From positions 1 through 64,000 of IMG/VR virus record IMGVR_UViG_3300044997_000693: a DNA stretch of 64,000 bases. One strand, given 5' to 3'. This document shows, piece by piece, positions 35,132 through 42,688 of this stretch. Below the pieces are notes generated by a model, which saw nothing but the letters and a program-made list of their open reading frames with translations, was not told the DNA's origin and did no database searches. How positions within the stretch are numbered: position 1 is the first letter of the stretch; the number at the start of each line of letters is the position of its first letter. Position numbers and translations under genes: made by a program. The DNA comes from a virus.

Positions 35132-35899
35132 ATGAAGAAAGTGATTGTATGTGGGGACAGCTGGATGACTCCATCAATAGATTATCCCAACACTCATTTC
35201 TCTGAGCGATTGGCCAACAGATTAAATTGGAAGTTAGAGATATATGCTCGAGGTGGCATGAGCAATAATGGTATTTGTCTTCAGATCGAAAGCGCCATTA
35301 AAGAAAATCCAGATTTTATTTTACTAGACACAGCACCAAACGATCGCATTGAACTGCCCATCGGTAAACACTGCGTCGACGGACAGAAAAACTTTGATGT
35401 GAGGGACATTGTCTATAATCATCCTCAATCAACCAGTTCATTAAATCCAAACTTTAATAAATCTCCCAGATTGATAATTGATACCATCTATTCTTTTTTA
35501 GACCATTCGTATAATTTTGCAAAATACAAAACTCTGGTGCCGGACCTAGATTTAAAAAGAGCAATTATCAAACAATGGTTTAATAGTATTTACAACGACG
35601 AATGGAAATTAAAAACAGACAAATGGTGTTTATACGCTGCCCTGCATCAGTTGCACAACTCAAAAATTCCTTATTTGATAGTGATTGATCCTATCCAAGC
35701 AGTTGACATCTGCCCGTGGATCGACGAAAAAACATATCTACATCAAAAAATTTTCAATGATATATCTAGATTCAATTGTGATCTGGTCAAAGCTGTTGGA
35801 CAGGTAGATCCAGGATATCACACCTTGCCAGAAGCACAACACAAAATTGCCGACCTTGTTCTAGCACATCTTGAAGTTTATGCACGTCAATTGTTCTAA
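35132..35899 (+). CDS. SGNH/GDSL-like protein (5 of 6)
   Basis: 255 aa. VCGDSWMTPS near the N-terminus holds the block I GDS. The C-terminal block V is weak (PGYHTLPEAQHKIADL), with the aspartate less clear than in the other copies. First gene after the tmRNA terminator, no strong promoter seen; its ATG lies 23 nt past the hairpin. Confidence 0.65.
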   Translation: MKKVIVCGDSWMTPSIDYPNTHFSERLANRLNWKLEIYARGGMSNNGICLQIESAIKENPDFILLDTAPNDRIELPIGKHCVDGQKNFDVRDIVYNHPQSTSSLNPNFNKSPRLIIDTIYSFLDHSYNFAKYKTLVPDLDLKRAIIKQWFNSIYNDEWKLKTDKWCLYAALHQLHNSKIPYLIVIDPIQAVDICPWIDEKTYLHQKIFNDISRFNCDLVKAVGQVDPGYHTLPEAQHKIADLVLAHLEVYARQLF

Positions 35900-36024
35900 A
35901 ACTCTATGAAAGTATAAAAATCAACGGCCACTGCTGCTACCACTAAGTAATAGGCTGGGTTTGGTCCAATATTTTATTAACAGAGAAAGTAGAAAGAGTC
36001 TTTTTCTTTTTGGCAATGCACTGG
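35900..36024. other. Non-coding gap
   Basis: No convincing ORF or tRNA. It holds AT-rich sequence and a T-rich run near 36000 directly before the promoter at 36025. Nothing else recognised. Confidence 0.5.
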
Positions 36025-36053
36025 TTGACAACTCATAAATAACCCTATAAAAT
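36025..36053 (+). promoter_or_regulatory. Sigma70-like promoter
   Basis: TTGACA at 36025-36030, 17-nt spacer, TAAAAT at 36048-36053; the ATG of a 34-aa ORF follows after 7 nt. A CATAAATA box lies within the spacer. Confidence 0.7.
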
Positions 36054-36060
36054 AGCTGCT

Positions 36061-36165
36061 ATGATAAACAATAACTTGCATCTTTCTACAGCAAACATTC
36101 CAACAGTTGGCCGGGCCATTCAATGGGTGCATAACTGTAAAGATTTAAAAGCAAGGCTTGAATAA
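36061..36165 (+). CDS. Mini-ORF, 34 aa, between promoter and terminator
   Basis: ATG 36061 coincides with the predicted transcription start and the frame ends at TAA 36165, 27 nt before a terminator. The peptide has a short amphipathic helix (GRAIQWVHNCKDLKARLE). Either a tiny leaderless gene or a small RNA of about 160 nt; coding status is uncertain. Confidence 0.45.
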   Translation: MINNNLHLSTANIPTVGRAIQWVHNCKDLKARLE

Positions 36166-36191
36166 CAGCAAATTTCGATCGTATTCAACAG

Positions 36192-36222
36192 CCCCGAAAC
36201 TGAACATTCCGGGGTTTTTTAT
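36192..36222 (+). terminator. Intrinsic terminator
   Basis: CCCCG...CGGGG stem with additional AA/TT pairs, followed by six T residues. Confidence 0.8.
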
Positions 36223-36239
36223 TTGTCAAAAGGAAAACA

Positions 36240-36407
36240 ATGAACTATATCAAAATGCAAAAGGATTGTCCAACTGACACAGGTGACAACCTGTTTTTGT
36301 CCGAAGAGCTCAAAACACAATTGATTCAAGACAAGATTCAACGAGCAATTCAAACAAGTGAACTACTAAGACAGCTACACGCCTATCAACAGTCCGACGA
36401 CCAATGA
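36240..36407 (+). CDS. Hypothetical protein, 55 aa
   Basis: Shine-Dalgarno AAAAGGA before ATG 36240; TGA overlaps the next ATG (ATGA). Largely helical (ELKTQLIQDKIQRAIQTSELLRQ segment read as amphipathic). No family known. Confidence 0.6.
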   Translation: MNYIKMQKDCPTDTGDNLFLSEELKTQLIQDKIQRAIQTSELLRQLHAYQQSDDQ

Positions 36408-36718
36408 AAAAATTAGTGCGTGATGGTCGAGTGGCTGTGTTGGTAAGATCCAGACATGGCGGTGGTTGGTACAGCTGGCATCGCATTGAAGAGCTGTTGT
36501 ACGATCCCACAGTTGTGGAGTGGTTGGAACAGGGCAAAATAACAAGTATTCAATCGTACCTGGCTTTGAAATACCAAGACGAGTATATTAGTGGTCAACT
36601 GGATCTAGATGGCTTGGAAGTGCAATGGGTACCGGCGGGTGTTCGATTCCGTATAAATGAATATGATGGAACCGAAAACATTGTACTGGAATCCCAAGAA
36701 CGCTGGTTAACAGCATAG
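36404..36718 (+). CDS. Conserved phage hypothetical protein, 104 aa
   Basis: Coupled to the 55-aa gene. RDGRVAVLVRSRHGGGWYSWH and a long middle helix (DPTVVEWLEQGKI), then LEVQWVPAGVRFRINEYDG. Reminds me of small conserved T4-like phage proteins; function unknown. Confidence 0.65.
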   Translation: MKKLVRDGRVAVLVRSRHGGGWYSWHRIEELLYDPTVVEWLEQGKITSIQSYLALKYQDEYISGQLDLDGLEVQWVPAGVRFRINEYDGTENIVLESQERWLTA

Positions 36719-36843
36719 TGTAGACAAAGGAGGCCACGGTCAAGATCAGTATTCGGGGTGCAAATCTCTGGCAGGCTGCCAAATTGTGTCAACGCAGCTG
36801 CTGGCTCATGCATTATATGTATATCTAGTCAATGGAGATCAGC

Positions 36844-36996
36844 ATGTCACACTGGGATAGGGTTCTGCAAGTACGAGAGTTGCGCGACAGAAGGTTGTCG
36901 GCACAGGAAATTTCAAAACGACTGTGCATGACAGTGGAGTATGTACACCAAATCCTAGCCGAATTATCCGGTCGTTCAATATTTGAAAACGATTAA
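36844..36996 (+). CDS. Small helix-turn-helix-like protein, 50 aa
   Basis: ATG 36844 behind GGAGATCAGC. LSAQEISKRLCMTVEYVHQIL has the layout of a helix-turn-helix. The gene at 44932 encodes a similar HTH segment and has the same GGAGATCAGCATG leader, so the two are probably paralogues. Candidate regulators too small to classify. Confidence 0.55.
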   Translation: MSHWDRVLQVRELRDRRLSAQEISKRLCMTVEYVHQILAELSGRSIFEND

Positions 36997-37123
36997 AAAT
37001 AGTAAATACAGTCAATGCAGATTGAGTCAGTTGAATTTCAAGACAGAAATTCCGTTGACTAATAATGTAGTGACTTCACTACAAGCCGCTGGCTGATTCA
37101 GCAGAGAGCCTCTATAAAGTTAT

Positions 37124-37199
37124 CGCAGGGAGAATCCGATCGCCCGCATGGTCTCATAAGCCATTGCCATCCTTGGTTCAAATCCAAGCCCCGCAACCA
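37124..37199 (+). tRNA. Initiator-like tRNA-Met (CAT), atypical
   Basis: CGCAGGG 5' end against CCCCGCA-ACCA 3' end: C1 opposite A72 is the bacterial initiator hallmark, and the 3' end matches E. coli tRNA-fMet. Anticodon arm ATGGT-CTCATAA-GCCAT, T arm CTTGG-TTCAAAT-CCAAG. Oddities: a 4:69 A-C mismatch, a short poorly paired D arm, and no three G-C pairs in the anticodon stem. It may be decayed. Confidence 0.6.
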
Positions 37200-37233
37200 A
37201 TAATACTAAATAGACGATCACAAGGCAAATTCA

Positions 37234-37875
37234 ATGAGTATAAAAAATTATCTAGTACGAAGTTTATACCGAGTCAACACCCGGGTCGCAGGAATAAAAC
37301 CGTCTGACTATACTGCATATAAAAAAATGCATGAATTAACTCTCACCAGTTTAAAAAAATACATCGGTGGCGAATGGGAGCTGGTGTTGTTTGAAGGCGA
37401 AGTAGACAAAGGTCAACAAATGATGAAAGATGTTTTTATAAAAACTCATCGCTTGTGGTCGCAAGAACCATGCAATATACTTTTTGTTGACATGGACATT
37501 TTAGCGTGTGGACCGATTGATTTTTTTAATCAATATAAACATTTTACCATGTTTGCAAAAATAAGAGAAGACTTTTACAACTGCGGTTTGCGTTATTTCC
37601 CCCACACCATGGATCCGGCACTTTGGGATATAGGGTTTGAATTATATAAAGATTGGAACGACGATGCAGAATGGGATCGTGACCAACTTGTTTATTCTAA
37701 AATGCTTTGTAGTCAAAATGATTTTGTTTTTACTCAAATACCAATAAATGTCTGGTTTGAGACATTTGAGTTCCATCCCGAGTTTCTTACTCAATATAAA
37801 TTATTGCATTTTCACAGTGCCAAAGGACCCAGACCGGTTTTTGCATTGATTAAAAAATATTCAACCGGCGTTTGA
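37234..37875 (+). CDS. Putative GT-A glycosyltransferase (paralogue of 24285-25052)
   Basis: 213 aa. Contains FVDMDILACGPIDFF (DMD as DxD metal site) and W..EPCNI as in the paralogue; C-terminal segment HFHSAKGPRPVFAL may correspond to the late His of family 8-like enzymes. AT-richer than the paralogue. Convergent with the minus-strand SGNH gene. Confidence 0.6.
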   Translation: MSIKNYLVRSLYRVNTRVAGIKPSDYTAYKKMHELTLTSLKKYIGGEWELVLFEGEVDKGQQMMKDVFIKTHRLWSQEPCNILFVDMDILACGPIDFFNQYKHFTMFAKIREDFYNCGLRYFPHTMDPALWDIGFELYKDWNDDAEWDRDQLVYSKMLCSQNDFVFTQIPINVWFETFEFHPEFLTQYKLLHFHSAKGPRPVFALIKKYSTGV

Positions 37876-37889
37876 GCAGCAGGTCGCTG

Positions 37890-38588
37890 TTAAATTTTAG
37901 ATAAAAACATATCTGCAATGCGTTGGTGTGTTTTTTCACCATAGTGTTGTAAATCTCTAGCTTTGTCACGTACATGAATATTCGCTGCTTGTCGTTGAAT
38001 GTATTTGATGCCGCGCTCGCTGCATAGTTGTTTGATAGCTAGAGTATTTTTCAAATAGTTCATATCACTGTTGGAATCATTACTGTGCCAGTGTCGCATG
38101 AAATCGTTGACCATTGGAAAAGCATGAGGCCAAACACTGAGATCAAATATCTCATTGTCGCCTGTGTGCAATTCAAATCTGGTTTTCTCTGGAGATAAAA
38201 AAAGTACCAAACTTGGTTTCAGTTGTTCAATCCAATAGTATGCCAGTCGAAACGCAGTATCATTAGAAGATCCACCGACTGAAATATTGTAATTTTTAAG
38301 ATTTAGTGAAGTACTAACTATATGTGCCCAGGTCGATTCGACCGGCAATCCCACACCCAGTGTATGACTACATCCAACAAACAGTATATTTGACCCGGGC
38401 GAATCAAACTCATCTGCACGGAATCCGTGGCTGTTAAATTTGTATTTGATGGGTCGATCAACCCAGTTATATCTCTCTAGTTCTACTAGATTTGTTTTTA
38501 GGTTTTTTTGATACCGGTGTTCTGAGTCCGTTCCGTTCCAATCGAATTCTTGATTGGCCAAAGCTAAATTGGAGTGCCTAGGTATCAT
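37890..38588 (-). CDS. SGNH/GDSL-like protein (6 of 6), minus strand
   Basis: 232 aa. FVGCSHTLGVGLPVESTW gives block I with Ser, GGSSND resembles the block III Asn region, and the C-terminal RDLQHYGEKTHQRIA gives D and H. Shares a minus-strand unit with the next gene, 7 nt apart. Likely acts on glycan acyl groups. Confidence 0.7.
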   Translation of the reverse strand: MIPRHSNLALANQEFDWNGTDSEHRYQKNLKTNLVELERYNWVDRPIKYKFNSHGFRADEFDSPGSNILFVGCSHTLGVGLPVESTWAHIVSTSLNLKNYNISVGGSSNDTAFRLAYYWIEQLKPSLVLFLSPEKTRFELHTGDNEIFDLSVWPHAFPMVNDFMRHWHSNDSNSDMNYLKNTLAIKQLCSERGIKYIQRQAANIHVRDKARDLQHYGEKTHQRIADMFLSKI

Positions 38589-38595
38589 GGATTAT

Positions 38596-39606
38596 TTAAC
38601 CGGTCACAGCCAGCTGCAGCACCTGCTTGATGGGATTCATCCAGTCAGTTGACAAAAAATGCTGTTGATTGTGTGTCAACACCGACTGTAATTTCAGCAT
38701 AACTGACGCAGGGTCCAACTCACACAGTTGTTCGACCTGCTGCCAGGCCAGCGTAAAACGTTCATGTTCGTCTTCGATCACATCATAGCTTTCGTCAATT
38801 ACAGCATCAAAAGTTTGAAAGCCCAGACTACGCAGATTCCGTAAAAAATACTGCCCGGTAAACGCCACAAAAGGTCTACCAGCTACAAAAGTTTTGGCAG
38901 TTTTTTCAGTGAAGTGACTGTACTGGTTGGTGCACAGTGTTTCAGCCACTATGCTATAAAAGGTTTTGTTGTAGATTTCGACCGGCAATAGCGCACTGAT
39001 CCAGGCCGATCTTCCATGTATGTCTACCCGAACTTGATGTGTGGTGGTTTGGGCTCGATCAACATTGCAAGACCAAATACCTTGATTGACTTGATTTTTA
39101 AAGTAACTGTAGATAAAGCAGTCCTGATATGCACTGGAGTTGTACAATCTCTCAATTTGATTTCTGTGTGATTTGCTTGTGCCCAACAAGCAATCAAATC
39201 TTTTTGGTCGATCCAGCCCTAAATACAGTTGTGATTGTAATTTTTTTGCCCACACCTGGGTTGCATAGTAGTTGTCAGGTTGACCAAACCAACTGACAAG
39301 TGGAAACAGATTGGCTGCAGCAAAGTTGGCAACCGTTGGTGAAAAAATTATAATTCTAGTGTCACTGTGTGCGCTGACAAATTGATAAAAATCTCCAACA
39401 GGCTCTTCAATTATTACCAGCAATTGTCGAGTTTTCATTAATAATTTTTCAATCACACGGGCATGTGCTGAATAATCACAATCAAAAAATGCTATCGAAA
39501 TCAAATCACAATCATTGGGTATTTGATCAATTTGTTGATATTGGTTATATGCTGTCAGGGGTGGTGTAACTGCATGATAAGAAAACTGATCTAAAAAAAT
39601 TTTCAT
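38596..39606 (-). CDS. Glycosyltransferase-like protein, TEKT family (2 of 4), minus strand
   Basis: 336 aa. Conserved C-terminal segment HFTEKTAKTFVAGRPFVAF, then LRSLGFQTFDAVIDESYD and DEHERF. First gene of a two-gene minus-strand unit with an exact TATAAATA box 42 nt upstream. Same family as 12475-13428 and 55364-56389; role presumed in glycan assembly. Confidence 0.6.
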   Translation of the reverse strand: MKIFLDQFSYHAVTPPLTAYNQYQQIDQIPNDCDLISIAFFDCDYSAHARVIEKLLMKTRQLLVIIEEPVGDFYQFVSAHSDTRIIIFSPTVANFAAANLFPLVSWFGQPDNYYATQVWAKKLQSQLYLGLDRPKRFDCLLGTSKSHRNQIERLYNSSAYQDCFIYSYFKNQVNQGIWSCNVDRAQTTTHQVRVDIHGRSAWISALLPVEIYNKTFYSIVAETLCTNQYSHFTEKTAKTFVAGRPFVAFTGQYFLRNLRSLGFQTFDAVIDESYDVIEDEHERFTLAWQQVEQLCELDPASVMLKLQSVLTHNQQHFLSTDWMNPIKQVLQLAVTG

Positions 39607-39647
39607 ACTGTTTTTAAATAGTTCATGCTGTGGTGGATGTCACCGCA

Positions 39648-39655
39648 TATTTATA
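39648..39655 (-). promoter_or_regulatory. T4-late-like -10 box, minus strand
   Basis: Exact TATAAATA on the minus strand ahead of the glycan gene that starts at 39606. It lies back to back with the rpoZ promoter. Confidence 0.5.
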
Positions 39656-39660
39656 CCAGC

Positions 39661-39689
39661 TTGACAATCATGATTTTTTAGTGTAAAAT
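39661..39689 (+). promoter_or_regulatory. Sigma70-like promoter of rpoZ
   Basis: TTGACA at 39661-39666, 17-nt spacer, TAAAAT at 39684-39689. Confidence 0.82.
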
Positions 39690-39703
39690 ACACATTTACA
39701 CTA
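39679..39703 (+). promoter_or_regulatory. Operator-like palindrome over rpoZ -10 box
   Basis: TAGTGTAAA - 7 nt - TTTACACTA, perfect 9-bp arms, covering the -10 element and the transcription start. An inner GTGTA-AAA-TACAC matches the palindrome at the ahpC promoter. Confidence 0.75.
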
Positions 39704-39713
39704 GGAGACCCCA

Positions 39714-39956
39714 ATGAAACCAATTACCAACAGTCGCGGCGACCAGATTAATCTTGAAAAATGTGTCATCAATGCCGGCAATCGTTATGACCTGATTATT
39801 GCTGCATCACAACGACTGCGCGAACTCAAACGCCGGGCTCAAGAAACCGGGGCATATGTCACCGCAGTCGATGCTTTGTTGGAACTGCAACAGGGCCGAG
39901 TTGACGTGCCGCAATATCTAGCCAAGGTAAAAACACCACAACGAAAAAGACCTTGA
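39714..39956 (+). CDS. rpoZ: RNA polymerase omega subunit-like protein
   Basis: 80 aa, within the 70-90 aa range of bacterial omega. NAGNRYDLIIAASQRLRELKRR matches the conserved NRF-x-L-v-l-A-A-x-R-A-R region that wraps the beta' tail, and AVDALLELQQGRV matches the second conserved helix (TAL-x-E-i-x-x-G). The tail is basic (TPQRKRP). It may replace host omega in RNA polymerase and bias it toward phage promoters. Good Shine-Dalgarno and its own regulated promoter. Confidence 0.75.
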   Translation: MKPITNSRGDQINLEKCVINAGNRYDLIIAASQRLRELKRRAQETGAYVTAVDALLELQQGRVDVPQYLAKVKTPQRKRP

Positions 39957-39962
39957 CAAATA

Positions 39963-40394
39963 CTATTTGTAAAGGTAATTGACGGTGTCGGTATTTTCTC
40001 TCAATTCTCTAGCACCGTTTTTCAAATGAAAGCGACGAGCCATTTCAGTCTTGGGACTCAAAGTCACATAGGTTTGAATTTCAGGAAACTCTGCTTCAAT
40101 TGACCGTTGAGCAGACACGATAAGTTCTCGCCCGGCACCGGCTGCGTAGCTCCAGATGGTATAAAACACCGCAGTTGTTGCGTGACTGATTGATGTGACC
40201 AGATCATCCACTGCCGAAGGAACTGTTTCTAAAAATTTAACACAGGTAACGGCCAATGTACGATTGCCATCCTTCAACAGGTAGATTCGACTGTTTGAGT
40301 TCACACGGTCCGACAAGGGTATTTCTGGTCGTACAGGATCGTCCTTGACAAGGGCCTCGAGATCGTCTGAAATGGAAGTAATTGTGTGTAACAT
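39963..40394 (-). CDS. GNAT-type acyltransferase-like protein, minus strand
   Basis: 143 aa. RIYLLKDGNRTLAVTCVKFL resembles early GNAT strands and FHLKNGARELREN the last strand-turn; the middle has a TLSPKTEMARRF segment as in acyltransferase-like domains of malonyl-CoA decarboxylase. The acetyl-CoA binding R-x-x-G-x-G/A is not clear. Convergent with rpoZ. Confidence 0.5.
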   Translation of the reverse strand: MLHTITSISDDLEALVKDDPVRPEIPLSDRVNSNSRIYLLKDGNRTLAVTCVKFLETVPSAVDDLVTSISHATTAVFYTIWSYAAGAGRELIVSAQRSIEAEFPEIQTYVTLSPKTEMARRFHLKNGARELRENTDTVNYLYK

Positions 40395-40470
40395 TATATA
40401 CGCCGTTAATGTTGTTGATAAAATTATTTATCAAAGTCCGTGGATTGGTATAAATTATAGTGTTGATACT

Positions 40471-40560
40471 GGAGAGTTGGGTGAGCGGCTGAAACCAACG
40501 GTCTACTAAACCGTCATAGTGGCGACATTATCGTGGGTTCGAATCCCACACTCTCCGCCA
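40471..40560 (+). tRNA. tRNA-Ser with anticodon ACT
   Basis: 90 nt, class II with long variable arm and encoded GCCA (discriminator G as in serine tRNAs). Acceptor GGAGAGT/ACTCTCC, anticodon arm ACGGT-CTACTAA-ACCGT, T arm GTGGG-TTCGAAT-CCCAC. Position 34 is A, giving anticodon ACT for AGT codons, where bacteria normally have GCT. Confidence 0.93.
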
Positions 40561-40574
40561 AGCTATAACAATTG

Positions 40575-41051
40575 ATGAAACCATTTGATATTGAAGCAGT
40601 AAACAGCTTCATACAAGCACAGAGCAAAGAAACTAGAATCTATATCGGTGTTGATTCCGAGCGTGTGAGAGAAAACAACACCTGGTATGCTGTGTACACT
40701 GCCGCTGTTGTGGTTCACATAGACGGTAAACATGGTTGTCGCTTGTTCGGCGAAGTCACCAAAGAACGTGACTGGGATCAACGGGCCGATCGCCCCAATA
40801 CCCGACTCATGAACGAAGTGTACAAGGTATCTGAACTGTACCTGCGCTTGGCTAGTGTGCTGGAGGATCGACTGGTAGAAGTGCATCTGGACATCAATTC
40901 GGCCGATAAACATGTCAGTTCTAATGTGGTGGCTCAGGCCATTGGCTATATTCGTGGCACCTGCAACATCACGCCCAAAATCAAACCCGAAGCCTTTGCA
41001 GCCACCAACGCAGCAGATCGCTTGAGAAACCTAAAAATAGCCAACGAGTAA
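40575..41051 (+). CDS. RNase H-fold protein, DUF458/YkuK-like
   Basis: 158 aa. IYIGVDSERV opens the fold with the first acidic residue, HLDINSADKHVSSNVVAQAIGYIRG carries the second acidic motif, and IKPEAFAATNAADRL closes the domain, as in DUF458. The nuclease activity of this family is not established. Starts 14 nt after tRNA-Ser; ATG 40575 preferred over the TTG before it. Confidence 0.75.
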   Translation: MKPFDIEAVNSFIQAQSKETRIYIGVDSERVRENNTWYAVYTAAVVVHIDGKHGCRLFGEVTKERDWDQRADRPNTRLMNEVYKVSELYLRLASVLEDRLVEVHLDINSADKHVSSNVVAQAIGYIRGTCNITPKIKPEAFAATNAADRLRNLKIANE

Positions 41052-41085
41052 ATACATGACCGTGTATTAATCAGGAATACAAAGG

Positions 41086-41110
41086 AAGGGCCTTCGGGCC
41101 CTTTGTTATT
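41086..41110 (+). terminator. Intrinsic terminator
   Basis: AAGGGCC-TTCG-GGCCCTT stem with a stable TTCG tetraloop, followed by TGTTATT. Confidence 0.88.
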
Positions 41111-41154
41111 GAAAAAACCTACAAGCGTTATTAAAATAATTATCGAAAAATCTA

Positions 41155-41182
41155 TTGATTTTGGGTTTTAATAGTGTATAAT
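41155..41182 (+). promoter_or_regulatory. Promoter of ahpC
   Basis: TTGATT at 41155-41160, 16-nt spacer, TATAAT at 41177-41182. Confidence 0.72.
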
Positions 41183-41188
41183 ATACAC
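41174..41188 (+). promoter_or_regulatory. Operator-like palindrome over ahpC -10 box
   Basis: GTGTATA-A-TATACAC, a perfect 7-bp arm palindrome centred on the -10 element. Similar to the rpoZ site and consistent with repression by a dimeric regulator. Confidence 0.65.
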
Positions 41189-41233
41189 ATACAACGAGGA
41201 GTTGTTGGTTTTCAACACACAAAGGAGAATCAA

Positions 41234-41782
41234 ATGAAAACAGTTGGTGATAAATTAGAAAAATTTGCTGTTACTGGCGTTAAGCCCGGACAACCAGAAG
41301 ATGCTTTCTTCGACATTACAGATGAGAGCTTTGCTGGCAAGTGGAAAGTTATCGTTTACTATCCAAAAGATTTCACGTTTGTTTGCCCCACAGAGATCGT
41401 AGCCTATGACAAATTGGCACAGGACTTTGAAGATCGTGATGCTGTATTGCTCACAGGTTCAACAGACAATGAATTCTGTAAAGTTGCATGGCAAAAGGCA
41501 CACCCAGATCTACAAAAGATCACTCACACACAATTTGCTGACACGCAGCGTGGTGAGTCAAGTTTGATTGAACAACTTGGTGTATTCTACGCTCCAGCAG
41601 GTGCAGCATTACGTGCTACATTCATCGTTGACCCAGACAACGTTATCCAACATGTTACTGTAAACAACTTGAACGTTGGTCGTAGCCCAGAAGAAACACT
41701 TCGTGTTCTTGATTCGATTCAGTCGGGAGAACTTTGTGCCTGTAATCGCCAAATCGGTGGCGAAACATTAGGTAAGGTTTAA
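41234..41782 (+). CDS. ahpC: 2-Cys peroxiredoxin
   Basis: 182 aa. FTFVCPTEI holds the peroxidatic Cys with its Thr and Pro partners; RATFIVDP carries the conserved Arg; GELCACN near the C-terminus supplies resolving Cys residues, as in AhpC proteins reduced by AhpD. Detoxifies H2O2 and organic peroxides. Shine-Dalgarno AAAGGAG. The normal partner ahpD lies downstream of an inserted endonuclease. Confidence 0.93.
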   Translation: MKTVGDKLEKFAVTGVKPGQPEDAFFDITDESFAGKWKVIVYYPKDFTFVCPTEIVAYDKLAQDFEDRDAVLLTGSTDNEFCKVAWQKAHPDLQKITHTQFADTQRGESSLIEQLGVFYAPAGAALRATFIVDPDNVIQHVTVNNLNVGRSPEETLRVLDSIQSGELCACNRQIGGETLGKV

Positions 41783-42688
41783 ATGGAGGAGTTGGTGATA
41801 AATAATAGTGTAGTTCGCGGGGCTGGAACCCCCAACTACTCTAATGCTTACAAGGAGCAATCAGCAATAATATTTATCGCCAACCGATATACTTTCATCT
41901 ACTTTTCTATAATAGAGAACGCAAGATTAAGAGTATTACCAAAAGACCAATACAAAGAAACACACCATATTATTCCTCGTTCGATGGGCGGGGATGATTC
42001 TTCTGACAATCTAGTAGACCTAACAGCCAAGGAACATTTTATCTGCCATAAACTTTTAGTAAGAATGACGTCAGGCGAATCTAAAGGTAAGATGGCATTT
42101 GCGGTAGTGTTAATGTCCGGCAAGAGAAGTAGTAGAATATATTCTTCTACTAAAAAACTTTTAGCAGAACGAATGAGTGAATTACATACAGGAAAGATTC
42201 CTATCACCGACGGTGTAGTCGATAAAACTATATTCAAAGGCGAGTCTTTACCAGACGGATTTTACCAAGGATTCTCTCCTGCTACTATTAAAAAGCACGG
42301 AGATGGAAACAAAGGTAAAAAATGGATCACTAACGGCGTTGTATCATATCAAATAAAAGATGATATATTGCCAGAAGGTTTCTATTGGGGGCAAGCAGAA
42401 TACCATAAGAAAAAGAATAGTGAGGCATTGAGTGGTGAAGGAAATCCAATGTTTGGAAAGTTAGGCAAACATCATCCAGCATTCGGAAACAAGCACACAG
42501 AAGAAATGTTAAAACATCTTTCTCTTTCTAAACAAGGAAGTAAGAATCCTATGTATGGTAAACTACCCCATAATGCTAAATCCATTGAAGTGAATGGTGT
42601 TTTATATAAATCTGTTAAAGAAGCAAGAGAGAAAACAGGATTGTCAAGAGGAAAAATAGAAAAACTTTACAAAGGAATAATATCATGA
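41783..42688 (+). CDS. HNH homing endonuclease with NUMOD domains
   Basis: 301 aa, free-standing, inserted between ahpC and ahpD. Residues about 33-90 form the HNH domain (YTFIYFSIIENAR, HHIIPRSMGG, DNLVDLTAKEH). Repeats of EGNPMFGKLGKHHPAFG type are NUMOD3 DNA-binding modules, and VNGVLYKSVKEAREKTGLSR is a NUMOD1-like helix-turn-helix. The start is uncertain: ATG 41783 directly follows the ahpC stop, but a GATAAATA box at 41800 and an AAGGAG at 41852 suggest a later, non-ATG start is possible. AT-rich. Confidence 0.88.
   Translation: MEELVINNSVVRGAGTPNYSNAYKEQSAIIFIANRYTFIYFSIIENARLRVLPKDQYKETHHIIPRSMGGDDSSDNLVDLTAKEHFICHKLLVRMTSGESKGKMAFAVVLMSGKRSSRIYSSTKKLLAERMSELHTGKIPITDGVVDKTIFKGESLPDGFYQGFSPATIKKHGDGNKGKKWITNGVVSYQIKDDILPEGFYWGQAEYHKKKNSEALSGEGNPMFGKLGKHHPAFGNKHTEEMLKHLSLSKQGSKNPMYGKLPHNAKSIEVNGVLYKSVKEAREKTGLSRGKIEKLYKGIIS

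Noticed and set aside
36719-36843. Possible tRNA remnant in the gap before the 50-aa HTH gene
   Set aside because: A TGGCA/TGCCA hairpin is present, but no acceptor pairing or T arm could be built.
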